From Turnera subulata (lineage: Eukaryota > Streptophyta > Magnoliopsida > Malpighiales > Passifloraceae): a stretch of DNA of 64,000 nucleotides. The position numbers and the translations under genes were made by a program. Where the stretch lies: the NCBI GenBank assembly GCA_028386065.3, contig JAKUCV010004340.1, positions 1 through 64,000 on the forward strand, in the 5' to 3' direction. Under the pieces are notes generated by a model. The model worked only from the letters and a program-made list of their open reading frames with translations, searched no databases and was not told the DNA's origin. Each line of letters starts with the position of its first letter. Within the stretch, counting starts at the first letter, position 1. Below are positions 50,075 to 61,725 of the stretch, piece by piece.

Positions 50075-52410
50075 TGTAACAGCCCGGGTAAAAATTTACA
50101 TTTTACCGGGACTGTAAAAACGCTTTGTACAGTAATTTACCATGTAAAATAATCTTGGGTAATTATTTCGGGGTAAATTATGCATCGGATTCTGAAACCG
50201 AGCTCTATCCCATGTTCGGGATTTTTCTGCGGATTTTACGGACCAGAGTTGGAATTTTTCGGGTCCAGGAATCTTCAGAAAAGTCAGGTTTAACCTCGAA
50301 CTGTCGGACCAAAAACAAAGTCAAGGGGGTATTATAGATATTTTCTGGTCCGGACGGGACACGACTGCATAATTGAAATTATGCAGCCGCCTTTTCCTGT
50401 GAACACGTGAAATTTTGCTCCCCTGTGATGCCAGTGACTGCGTGTTTGCTTCCATATTTTTTTCCCTGCCTGGATGCCATCATCACCACTTTCCTTTTAT
50501 TTCTCCTGCCTGCAACCCAGTACACTGCCTTCTTGCATTCCTCATGCCTGCTCACACACGAACTAGTCCTGCCTGATCTCTGTAAACCAAAGAAAGGAAA
50601 AAAAAAATACAAAACACACACACATCAGCCAATACGCCAACGTTTGGACAGCCACACCACCGCGTCACGCTCCACTGCCGGCCACCAAACCCCGCCGCAC
50701 GCAGTCACGCCTCCTTCCTTCGCCGTTGCACGCCCTCTGCAGATCGCCACTGCCGAACGCTATAGCAAGTCGTGCCACCGGACCACGAGTCTTCACCGCC
50801 CGAAACCGTCGCCAGCAACGAAGGCCCCGTCTCCTTATAGCCGTCGTTGCTGCACCCTTCTCTGTCGTCGTCAGCCGCAGCAAGCCACGGCGACAGCTGC
50901 CCCTCGTCGCGCCTCCATATGAGAAATAATTATTTTGGGAATATATAGATGGTAAATAATAATTATTTTTAACAAATATTTTGGAAAGTACATACTCAAT
51001 GAAAATAAAAATGAAAGGGTATTATCAAAGTATTAAATACACCGGGTATAATTATGGTAAAATATTTCCGGCCTATGTAATTAAATGGTGAATTATGACG
51101 ATAATGGGAATAACCCGGAGAGTACCGAGTTGGTACAATATTTATTTTACGGCTTACAGTAATAGTCGTGCATTTGCATATCATCTTATGTGTGCATAAT
51201 TGTTGTTTGATATAGGAATTGATAACGAGCAGTACCCTGAGGAGCCTGAGCTGGAACATTTCGAGGACTTTCAGGAGTAGGAAATTGGCTAAGGTGAGGA
51301 TAAGTAGATATTTATATACTGCCCGTAGTACCAAGTTGCTGTTGTGTTATATGCTTGAATAATTCTTTGTGGCTGTGAATGGTTGTTGTGAGATGAATTT
51401 AATTGATATTTGTTACCGTTGATGTTGCTGAATTGATGCTACTGTTGATGTTATTGATAACGTTAGAAATGTTGGTATTAGTAGGTTATTACTGTCATTG
51501 TGGACTGTAAAAATTGTGTGAGTAGAGTACCGAGGGTACTGGTTGAGATAAGCTTGTATTTTCCAGACGAGCGGAGAGGCTGTGAGCCTGCTCGGGATAA
51601 TGAGATAATGGAGGATAATAGAAATTAAGTAACTAGGAATAATAAAACTGGTCACACTTAGACATCTAGTAAGTCACAGTTAAATATTGGAACAGCCAGA
51701 TGGTAGTCTTATTTTTATGGTGCTGGGGGAGAGTGTGCTTGGGGTCTGCTCCCTGTCTGTACCAATTTTTATTTTAGGCGTTGGGGGAGAGTGTGCTTGG
51801 GGTCTGCTCCCTGTCTGTGCTAGTTATACGGCGGGGTCCACGGGCTAGCTAGCTTGACTACCAGGCGACGGCCACCATTTAACTAGTGATAGGGGCCCTG
51901 ATAATAAAATTGGTATAGCGTGTCTAGAATCACAGAGTGTGTTAATTAGGGTTCGTGTGAACCTTAGTAAATTGCTGTTGATGTGACTTGGATTAATTAC
52001 GGTTGTTTGTATATGTATATTGCTTATGGATTTTACCCGGTGAGCACTTCGGACTCACCCCTCGCCTGCGTGACCTGGTCGCGTAGTTTGATTGTGCGTA
52101 GCTCAGGTACGTTCGAGGCAAGCTGTGGCGCACCCTCCGCCAGGCCCGGATCCATCCTGCGTTGCATCATGTTTATATTGTTGTCTATTGCTGTGTTGTA
52201 TTAAGACTTCCGCTGCTTGTATTTTATAACTCTGTGGATTAATGCTTGTTGTAATAATGACCCCGTGCCGCGACAAGTACTGTTGATGTATTATGTACTT
52301 TTATTGTATTAATACCGTTGGTTGTGATATTTACCATTGTGGTTACTGTATTAGTATATGGTCCCACGTGTTTACTGTGTATAACGGTAAATACGGATCG
52401 GGACGTTTCA
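50075..52410 (+). repeat. 3' LTR of the chromovirus (2336 bp, with internal deletion)
   Basis: From TGTAACAGCCCGGG to GGACGTTTCA. Relative to the 5' LTR a segment of about 360 bp is missing at 50917, where CGCGCCTCC joins ATATGAGAAATAATT. A 36-bp-class repeat (GGGGGAGAGTGTGCTTGGGG) occurs twice at about 51724-51815, at the place where LTRs A and C carry the GGGATGTTGATCCC motif. Confidence 0.88.
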
Positions 52411-52415
52411 TTCAG

Positions 52416-52921
52416 TGCCAAGAAATAGGATTCCAAAACCAGCAAAATTATCCCCAAAAATGGTCTGAGTTACATATAGCCAGGAATAAATGAATGCTTC
52501 ATAATTACTACATATTACTATATTTTAGTTATTTGTTCATGCAATTTTCCTTCCAACCAAAAAAACGAAAATGTTTACGAGGAATAGCAGTGCAGATATA
52601 TATTTTATTACTCTATAATGAGACGTCAGTGGAATATTTCCCGATGAACAAAATAGATTTATTAGGACGATTACAACTAAAGAGAATTAGTAAAAGTACC
52701 AGCTAGATCAAATAAGTATGCGATAATGAAGTTTACTTCACAAACAACGCTTAATAAAATCATTGAAGCTTAATTCTGAAATAACGTTATTGGTAAGGGC
52801 CATTGTAGCTTCCATTGATTCTTTCAAGATTCTTCTGAGGGTTAAACGCTATAACATTTTATACTATTAGGACAATAATAAAACTTCATAACACATCTGT
52901 AAAACCCAAACTGAAAATTGG
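52416..52921. other. Short interval, 3' flank of the acyltransferase remnant
   Basis: AT-rich DNA with no recognisable gene. It may hold the former 3' UTR of the minus-strand acyltransferase. Confidence 0.45.
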
Positions 52922-53755
52922 TCATGAAATTTTCTTGATCGGGTCCTTTTCCTTGCTTAATGGAACGCGGCCATCTGTTCCTGCAAGAATAGAATACTTG
53001 TCCTTCCTGGTCAAATTTGTGCACTCAAAATCCAGTGTCTCAGCCAGCAGGCTTTGGGTATAATTTGCAACTTCAATGGCGGATTTTCCTCCCTTGCACG
53101 TCATTTCTTCGGGGAGCTGGTCCAAGAAAGTTGTCTCGTCAGTTGGAATTGGGTTCATGAACACAAAATAAGGGTCCAATAATTTGTACCCGCGAGCAGT
53201 TGTGCCATGGAACACATTTTGCTTCGTATTGACAGGAACAGGCACAATCCTATCCGTGAGCTCTGCAAAAAGAGCACTAAATCCCAAGAGAAATGGCTCC
53301 CTACAAGTTGTTCCCTGGGGGCAAATCACCAAGTCATGACCTTCCTCTAACAAGTGCATTATAGTGGCGGCATCTTTTTCCCTTTTCCTTGACAAAGCAA
53401 CTACCTTGATGGGCGAAATTAGTGCAGTGAATTTGCTTACACTGTAGACCACGGCAGTAACATTTCTTCGCAGGAAAAATGCAATGACAAGTGGGTCTAC
53501 AACTGTGCGATGATTGCAAACAAAAAGGACTCCCTTTTGGCCTTTCTTAGGAGGGGGTGGAGGGGTACCCTTAACACTAACTCTAATTCCCTTCAATTTG
53601 CGACTGTGCCAGACAACAATTTTAGGGAAAGATACACTAAGGTAGACCCTTAGGATGGAGAGAACAATACCAATAGGCATCCATAAGAAAGTAAAGAGTG
53701 CAACCAGAGGAGTTGGCCTTTGAACTAAGCGGCCCTCATGAAATATTACAACAGG
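52922..53755 (-). pseudogene. Glycerol-3-phosphate acyltransferase (GPAT1-3-like), C-terminal PlsC part only
   Basis: Land-plant GPATs acylate glycerol-3-phosphate for cutin, suberin or storage lipids. The minus strand encodes about 277 residues from [20 protein letters not shown] to KDPIKKIS. Acyltransferase block I is intact ([11 protein letters not shown]). Further blocks are [39 protein letters not shown] and [18 protein letters not shown]. Full proteins have about 500 residues with an N-terminal HAD-like domain. None is found upstream, and a TAA at 53756-53758 precedes the first homologous codon. The expected Glu of the PEGTTCREP motif is Gln here. The open frame is otherwise clean, so it could be a recent truncation, or the second exon of a gene whose first exon has been displaced beyond this window. 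Confidence 0.75.
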
Positions 53756-53833
53756 TTATATCTCGTCTAACCTTGCAAATGGACATGAGATGGTGGTCAG
53801 CGCTGACCAAGAGTAAGGAGTTACCCATCCGTT

Positions 53834-53935
53834 GGGCTCACCAAGACCCATAAGACCCAGAAGAGACGCATGCAACGATTGAGACAAGAGTTGTCTCAAT
53901 CGTTGCATGCGTCTCTTCTGGGTCTTGGTGAGCCC
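53834..53935. repeat. Near-perfect long hairpin (45-bp stem)
   Basis: The right arm 53891-53935 is the exact reverse complement of the left arm 53834-53887, except that the left arm has a 9-base tandem duplication (TAAGACCCA). The loop is only three bases (GAG). It lies just 5' of the acyltransferase remnant. The identity implies a recent inverted duplication. Confidence 0.92.
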
Positions 53936-54059
53936 AAATCGTTCAAACCAAGCCTCCAAGTCCCTTAAATATTCATGAGGGAAAATCATCTAAGCACGTC
54001 TTGGTTGCTCCCTTGGCCGATTCAAGTGCCACTTGCCATCTTTGGGAGCTGGGAGCCTA

Positions 54060-56897
54060 ATCATCCTCTGCAGTCCACCACCTCGGATCGCAGTTGCACC
54101 CCCGAATTGACCCTTCTGCACTTAGAACACCGGGTTACTTTGTAGATGACTTCGACAACTTTCGTCTTCAATTTTTCCTCAGAACAAGCAATCTCCATCC
54201 AGCAGGCCGGATCAAACCCTACCATTTTTCCTCCTATTTTCTTTTTTTTCTTTTTCTCCTCTCTTTTTCTCCTTCGGTTTTTCCGCCGCCCCCACTCTAC
54301 CCGATTTACTCTCCACATTTTCTCTCCCTCTCCCTAACTGACTCCCCTAAAGCTTTTCCTCTCTTTCCATTTCTATTACTTCCATCGTGACCACCATCTT
54401 CTCGTCTTCTTCTATTCGCCACCGCCACCAAGTCCCGAGTAGTCGCGCTCACGCTGCCGCCTCACGTCTTCTCTACGTCGCTGTCTCCGTTGCTGTCTGC
54501 AGAGAAGACTAAGGCGAGCCCCGGGTTCTGTGCGCGACAGTGTGTGTGCTGCGTGTTGGCACTAGTCATCGCCGCCTTCTTCGAGTTGTTGGCAGAGGGA
54601 GGCCGGCGAGTTTGGTGTTGGTCTTATGCGGGTCCAACGTCTAGTGGTGCGGGTTGCTTCAGGCGAGATGAGGAGGACGAGCAGCGGCTCAAGGACTGGG
54701 TTTGAGTCCACACCGCCGCCGCCGCTGCCGCCATCGCCGTTAAGCCGCCACCCTTCTTTCTCTTCTCCTGTGAGCGAGGTTTCTTTTGGTTTGGGGGTAT
54801 GATGATGGCTGGTTGCGAGTGTCGTTTGTAGGGGATGCATGGCCGTCGGATGGTGGTTGGTCTGGACGGTGTTGGGTTGTTGACGGTGAGTCCTTCTGCG
54901 GGTATCGGGTCTGGAGGTACTTGATCGAGGCGAGGCCTGGAGCGGTTGTTGGATTGTGCAGGGTTGTTGTCGCAGACTTGGATTTGATGTTTGTCGGGCC
55001 CGAAACAATTGAGGGTAGGCAATTCCAGTAAGAAACCAAAGTCACAATTCGTTCCCTTGTCTGTTTTGATCTTTTATGTTGTTGTTTGTGGAGTTAAAAG
55101 TCGATTGGTGTGGGTTCTGGATTTGGGGCAGGTTGCTGTGAATTTTTTTTGGCTTTTCGGGTGTCTTCTCCGGCGAGCTTGGCCGGAATCCGACGGGTCG
55201 GGTTACTATTCCGGCGAGATGGTGCTTTTTCCAGCAAGTATTTGGAACCGGCATTAACGGTAATTCCCAAACGATGTAGTATATTCCAAGCATGACATGT
55301 GTTGTAAGAAAATAATCGATGTATCATGATAAATGGAGTTTAGTGGAAATCGAGTGTGGCACGTTGAGAAACGCGTGGCCGGAATATGTCCGACGCATAT
55401 AGTTCGGGAGTTCGATAATAATATTATTGTGACAGGTCGGGCCCAGGCCCAATAACTCAATATGATTGGTGGATATGGTATGGGCTTTAGGCCCAATAAA
55501 ATGTAACTAATTTAAATGGGCTTTAGGCCCAATGGTTTTGGGAGATGTGCTTTAGGCCTAATAAGGATTTGGGGGTATAGATTGAGCTTAGCGACTCAAG
55601 ATAATATAACGGAACAAGCACGTTTTAGCATACATTCATCATGCTTTTATGTGGACCTTATGTGTGGTCATATTTTGATTCCAGTATAGGATATGCCAAG
55701 GCAGAACGAGGCTTCGTTTCCGAGGCAATTAATATGGCCCAGGTGAGGACATATAAACCTTTGTATGCGTACTGTCTACAATACTCGGTTATTTGTTGTG
55801 GATCATTAAGTGATAACATTTGTTTGGCATTTAAAGCTGTATGCGTGTATGCCTGTTGTGTTGATGTTGTTGTTGCACGGTGTATCATGATGATGATATC
55901 TTTGTTGTTGAGTGCCTAATTATGTGAACTGTGAGCCTATGTGATATGGTATGCCAGTTGAGCATGATATGTTGTTATGATTAAGAAATGATTATATGAC
56001 TTTGTGGTTCGTGTGGTGACTTGAGGGCTGGAGGCCCGGACTTGAGAATAAGATATTAAATCCACACAACCCTGTCTGATCATAACGTATGGCACAACTC
56101 TATAAGCATAATTGAGAATAACGAACTATAATAATTCTACTGTGGGGCTGTTGACTGGTTGGTTCGAGCGGGAAGTGATACCCCTCGGGATTGCATGCGG
56201 GATAGCATGGTATATGCAGTTTAGCATATGGGTCTGTGATGACCGGTTCTACCTCCCTCTTTCTATCTCCCCCATTTCTACCTCCCTCTTTCTCTCTGTC
56301 TATCTCTCTCTCTCACTGATTGTATTGGGCTTATGCCCCTGGTTGTCTCATGAGACGGGACCGAGCTCGACGCACACAGTAGAGGGCCCTAATAAAATAT
56401 TAAATCTTAATAATAATAAAATACAATGGTAATAAGATGATTAAAGGAAAGTTTAGGTTTAAAGTCTGATGATGACTTTGTGTTGTGCAATGTGACTTGT
56501 TTGTGCACTATGATTGCTATTGCCTGATGCCAGTATTTGTGGTTGATTTGTATTAGTATACTTTGGTTTATTTGTTTGCGGTGAGACAGTGGTTGGTCTC
56601 ACCCCCTCACAGTCTTTTACAGGTTAACTGCTCATTGAGCAGTGGTGCATATCAGCAGGTGGCGGCGTTATCCTCTCCTCGAGTTGGATCCATAGTGTAC
56701 CTCGTATACATGTTATCATATGTGCTTGTCTTCCGCTGCATACTCGATTATTTATAATGTATTGTATAATATATTGCATAATTAAGTGTTGATTATCTTG
56801 TTTATATCGTATCCCGGGACAGAAGGGCAGTTTGGTCATTTTATATGTTATAATTAATTTAATTGGTTATTTTTGGGATACGGGCGTTTTATTCTTA
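54060..56897 (+). mobile_element. Diverged LTR-like copy related to the nested element at 12550-15792
   Basis: Shared landmarks in the same order and orientation are the TCCGGCGAG...CGGAATCCG block (55169 against 13731), GGAGGCCCGGA...AATCCACACA (56030 against 14702), GAGGGCCC followed by TAA repeats (56383 against 15040), CTCACCCC (56598), GTTGGATCCATAG (56682) and GTATCCCGGG...GGGATACGGGC near the end. Divergence is high and neither end can be fixed. The left boundary is a guess at the start of the CT-rich block. No coding sequence. Confidence 0.6.
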
Positions 56898-56975
56898 GCA
56901 TAGCCAGCCCATAGGGGTGGCTTAGGAGGAGAAACCGCCACCATGTTTACTGCGGCAGTCCGTGGAGGAAAAGGG

Positions 56976-57491
56976 TCAAAATCCACCTGCATAGCAAAAC
57001 CCAACCGTCCAGAGTCTATGGCCCGCTAGATCTGTCTGCGAAGGTGGTGTAGTGGTTGGTGTCATGACTCCACCTATCGTGCCATTTGCAATATTCTTGC
57101 TTGCTATTTTAGCTTCCGTGGGTATCCTGTGGTTGCCCTGCAAAGTTATTTGGCCGTTAGCAAGCAACTGATCAAAAATCTCACCGGCTTTGGTTATATC
57201 GAACGTGAATGGCTGCTGATCCGGCCTCCTCTTTCCGTTGTCAGGACGTTGTTGTTTCGCGGAGGCATCTTTTTTCGCCTTCACCTTCTTTAGAGCCGGA
57301 CACTCAAATGGTCGACCATTCTTGATTTCCGCCAAGCATACCTCTTCCTCAGTGGAAGCCCCGCTCTCGAGTAAATAGTTTTTTCTATCCTTACACTTTG
57401 TCGATCTTTCATTTGTTGTCCCTCTTCCTTTATTTTCACTTATATTGTCCTTCAAGTCTCGTTTTACCGGGACATATTGTCTTTTTTTCAT
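56976..57491 (-). pseudogene. Gypsy-type gag/linker fragment
   Basis: A 171-codon minus-strand frame contains EEEVCLAEIKNGRPFECPAL and FDITKAGEIFDQLLANGQITL. The FDITKAxxIFDxLLxxGxI block is a familiar segment near the gag-protease junction in some plant Gypsy polyproteins. The zinc-knuckle or YCKWH segment that should follow is missing. It is oriented opposite to the adjacent LTR-like copy, so it comes from another element. Confidence 0.55.
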
Positions 57492-58647
57492 ATGATAACC
57501 GGTAGTTGCTGATGTGTCAGATGGGACCCACTTTCTACTTATATTTTAAATATTTTTTCTTTTTCCTTCTCTTTTCTTTCTTTCATTCTTTATTTTATTT
57601 TCTTTTCTTTTTTTATCCAAAATTTTAATACATCCTTTCTTTTCTTTTTTTCTCCCAGACTCTTTTTTTTTTGTTATTTAAGACTCATCGCCACCATCAC
57701 CGCTTCCTCACCGTAGGACCCGCCTCTTTTCTTTTCTTCTTTCTCTTTCTTGTGTTTTCCCCTCTTCTTTTTTTTTTTCTTTTCTCTTCACAAAGCCACC
57801 TACCTGTCTCAAACGGCTTTTGCTTTGGTGGCTTCTCTTCCTGCGGACGCATCTACGATAGGTTTGGAAAAAACTGGCTCGGATCTGTTGAATTTTGGAA
57901 GATCGGAGTCTCTACGGCGACCTGTAAATCCGGCTCAGATCTGCCGTCTGCCGCCGCCTGTGTGACCCCAACTCCTCGGCTCCGCCTGCGTTGACGCCTC
58001 CTTTGCCATCTCTTCCCATATGACCAAGCCCCTCCTCCACCGTGTCAAGCTGTGACGACACAAATCCGTTAGGTTGTAGCATACAACGCCGCCTCTCTCT
58101 ATCTTTTCTTCTTTCTTCTTCTTGATTTTTTTAAAACGATTCTTACAGAAACCAAAATCTTTTTTTTTTTAAATTCGAATATCATTTTTTTAAAATTCAA
58201 ATCTCCATTTGATTGGAAACGTGTTAATCGAATTTTATATATTGGATTGATGGTGGATTCGAATTTGTGTTTGTGGGAGGGAGCCCCTAATTGGTGCCTG
58301 TTTATAAAGAACTCATCAGCCAACAACGACTTCGATCCGGTTGATGCTTTGCTTTTCATTGTCTTTCTGGGGAAGTTTTTTTCTTTTTTTTTTTTTTGGT
58401 TGCCTAATGAATTTGTGGATGAATTAAACTCTATTTTCTTTTTTTCAAACAATATGGTGGGGAGTGAAAGTAGCCATGTATGATCTGGGAATATAGAATG
58501 TGAGATGGTGGTGGTCTTTTTTAATTGTTTTATTAGAATTTCCTTACTCTTTTAAAAATCTGGATATTTCATTCTATGTTTGGCAGATATAAACTCATCA
58601 TGTTTTTTCTCCTTCCAACATGAAAAGCAAGTTTGTGTAAAGATGAG
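57492..58647. other. Gene-free, pyrimidine-rich interval
   Basis: Extended T/C-rich blocks (57541-57810, 58105-58200) produce low-complexity frames that I do not accept as genes. No other feature is recognised. Confidence 0.45.
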
Positions 58648-59026
58648 GAGTAAATGACATATTTAGGATCTGTACTATTTCAAAAGTACTATTTGGGGGT
58701 CTCTACTATTTTTTTGTCCTCTTTACGGCTCTGTACTATATTTTTCGTCCCTTTTAGGGGTCTCGGGCAGCTCCTCTGATGACGTGGACTGCCCGGCCCA
58801 GAGGAGAAGTATATGCGCCTCCTTTTTTGACACGTGGCAACGCGTGAGGCGCATGTTCTGCACGCGCTGTCCACCGTGGCATGTGGGTCCAGCTTCATGA
58901 TTTTGCATTATTTAAAAAATAATCTATAATTTTTTAATAGAATTTTAATTTTATAAATTGTTTAACATAAACAAAAAAAGAAAGAAAAAAATTAAAATTC
59001 TCAACAGACCACTCTTGCAACTCACT

Positions 59027-61725
59027 TGAAACGCCCCGACCTGTATTTACCGTACACAGTAAACACGTGCCAGAACTGTGACAACCCAACCAAAATAAGA
59101 CCAGCATACAGTGTATACAACAGGAACACGGGCCCAACAGCCAAAAATAGGAAACATCATAAATAACAAAACCGGCCCAATGGCCCAATAATATCAATAA
59201 AATGCACAGCGGAAGACTTAATAACTCACAAAACACTGTATGCGACATTGATGCAAACTATAGATCCGAGCCCTGTCCAAGGGGTAACGCTGCAGCCTGT
59301 CTGGAATGCACCAATCCTGTACCAAAAATAACTCATCCTACGGGATGAAAGCCCGCAGGTGAGGGGTGAGTCCGAAGTGCTCACCGACGAAGGAAAGACA
59401 ATCAATATGCAACTATAATTACTCAAGTCGAAAACAGGCACAACAACCAAACCAAAAGACAAGACCCAAAATCGGTCCAAGACCAAAAAGACTCAAATAA
59501 AATTCAATTATCCAATTTTATCTTTCCAGGCCCCGTCACGGATAAGCTAGGGTCGTACCAGGTTATCAACCTGTTTCTGGTGCCAGATAAAAAAGAACCC
59601 GGGATCAACATCCCAATATCAAACTCAGGGATCAACATCCCAATCAAACCGGCATCAACATGCCCATCATAAGTAACCCAGATCATGGCCACCACAAAAT
59701 AGTCTCAAACCATCCGGTCGTACCACTACTTACCACGCGACAATTATAATACCGTCATTAAAATCAAATCACAGGGATCGACATCCCTAACCAAGATACC
59801 AAGGATCGACATCCTTGTCACAATTTGTTAATTATTCCATTATACTCATGGTCAAGACACGAAAATAAATATTCAAACCCATTCAAAATACTGGGATAAA
59901 CATCCCGACAACAATCAAGACCATGGGATTAACATTCCGAGACAAACCACAACAAACACAATACTCAACAATGCAATAATCCACAAAATAAAATAACCGA
60001 GTAATACAGGCACATATTGAAGGAAATCCATCCTCACCTTGGCCGATTACTCAACTCCGGAAAAATGACCGGTCCGACGCCGGCTCCTCGGGAAACTGCC
60101 CGATATCCAACCTATCCAACACAACAACATATACACATAAATGCACATGATCGGTATGCTATGATGCCCAAACTGCGAAATAACCCCATCCCGATTATAT
60201 ATCCTTTATTATCATTTTTACCGAAAATATTTTACCGTACGTATTTCCGAATATAATTTCGGTACTATACTTTAATTAAATCTCTTTTCAAAATATTTTC
60301 ATAAAATAATTTATAATTTCCAAAATTATAGTTTCCATAATTTTTCCAGAAAAGTAATAACCTATTTATAATTTTCAGAAAATATTTTATAGTATTTATC
60401 TTTCTTCTAAATATATATATAGTAATATTTTCCAACATAAAATATAATTACCTTTAATTTTCAAAGTACATATATATATATATTTCCACAACCATAATTT
60501 TCCAAGGAAAATGATATATATATATATATAAATTTCCAGAAATTATTTCATGATACATATATATATTTTTTCAATTAATAATAGTTTTTTCCCAAAACAT
60601 AACTTAGTTATTTATCTAAGTATATATATTTATATTTTCGCAAAATACCAACATTAAATTGACCATAATTTTCTTAAAGTAAATATATATATTTTTTTTC
60701 CAAAATTATATATCAGATTATGAATAAATAAATAAATATATATATAAATTGTTTTTTTTAATTAAAAACAGAACTGGTCGCAACCCGGATCCAGACCCAG
60801 GCGCGACCCGGACAGCACAACGGGTCACCCGACCTTACCAGCGGGTACAGAGGCGGCAGCGCGACGACAGCTCGAGGGAAGGTCGAGCGAGCACAGCAGC
60901 GGCATCAGGTGGCTTGGTGCGGCGCGAGAGCGGCGGAAAGGAGGCGCGGTGACGGCAGGCGGCAGAGCGGGCGCGGAGGAAGCAAGATCCGCCGGGTCTG
61001 CGGCAGGTCAACGGCTCTACGCTGCGCGTCCGGCGGCGGAATCAGTCGGGGGAGGCGGGGTTCAGTCGGCGACGGCGTGGCGAGGGCCATGGTGGCGGCG
61101 GTGTAGCTCGGGTCGACGCCGATCGCTACCAGGTGCACAGTAACCCTGGAAGGTGACGCACTGTTCATCCTCTTCGGTTTTTCTTTTTTTTTCCTTTTTC
61201 TGAATTTCTTATTTTCTTCTATTTTTTCTAATTTTTGTTCCCTCTTTTTTTTCTTTTCTTTTTTTTCGATTTTCATTTCTTTTTTCTCTCTCTTTTTTTT
61301 TTCTTCTTTTCTCTCTTTTTCTTTTTCTCTCTTTTTCTTTTTCTCTCTTTTTCTCTCTTTTTTTTCTCTTCTCTTTTTCTTCCTCTCCTGCTTCCTTCTT
61401 CTTCTTCTTTTATAACTGGAAATTTACTGTTACACCTGTGAAGCGTTTAATAATGCAGCTTGTCTGCATTATTGAAGCGAGTCCGGTCCGGACTAGAAAA
61501 TAACTGATACCCCCTTAGTTATTTTTCGGTGTGATTTTCCGAGAAATTCCGAAACCCGAAAAATACCAACTTAGGTCCGAAAAATCCACGGAAAAATCAC
61601 GAGCGGGGAAAAACTCTCGGTTACGAAAAACGAAGCCCGATTTACCTTGAATTAATTACCCAAGATCACGGTAAAAAGACTTTTACAGTCCCGGTAAAAT
61701 CAAAAATTTTACCCGGGCTGTTACA
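59027..61725 (-). mobile_element. Solo LTR (copy C) of the long-LTR chromovirus family, 2699 bp
   Basis: On the minus strand it starts TGTAACAGCCCGGGTAAAAT and ends GGTCGGGGCGTTTCA. TCACT lies on both sides (59022-59026 and 61726-61730) as a 5-bp target-site duplication. Landmarks shared with the LTRs at 10349 and 50075 include the TCCGGAC block near 61487 and the GGACTCACCCCTC block near 59362-59374. It appears complete and so gives the family's LTR length. AT-rich tracts around 60230-60760 and a T-rich tract at 61170-61410 are parts of it. No coding region. Confidence 0.9.
59598..59940 (-). repeat. Seven copies of the GGGATGTTGATCCC motif in LTR C
   Basis: On the plus strand GGGATCAACATCCC or close variants (GGCATCAACATGCC, GGGATCGACATCCC, AGGATCGACATCCT, GGGATAAACATCCC, GGGATTAACATTCC) recur seven times, spaced irregularly. 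Substitutions are often compensatory: GGCAT pairs with ATGCC, and AGGAT with ATCCT. Confidence 0.8.

Larger units (their letters stand above)
46162..52410 (+). mobile_element. Ty3/Gypsy chromovirus (Tekay/Del-like), internally deleted and mutated
   Basis: The 5-bp target-site duplication TTCAG flanks the element (46157-46161 and 52411-52415). It starts TGTAACAGCCCGGG and ends GGATCGGGACGTTTCA. Order: truncated 5' LTR (46162 to about 47711), pol from the RT palm C-terminus through RNase H, integrase and a chromodomain-like tail, a polypurine tract, and the 3' LTR (50075-52410). The primer-binding site, gag, protease and the RT N-terminus are gone. Integrase lies after RNase H, as in Gypsy elements. 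The C-terminal chromodomain-like segment and very long LTRs suggest the Tekay/Del lineage. Confidence 0.92.

Noticed and set aside
53756..53989. Minus-strand frame of 77 codons upstream of the acyltransferase
   Set aside because: Half of it is the hairpin read through both arms, it ends in a stop before the acyltransferase homology, and it does not resemble the N-terminus of that enzyme.
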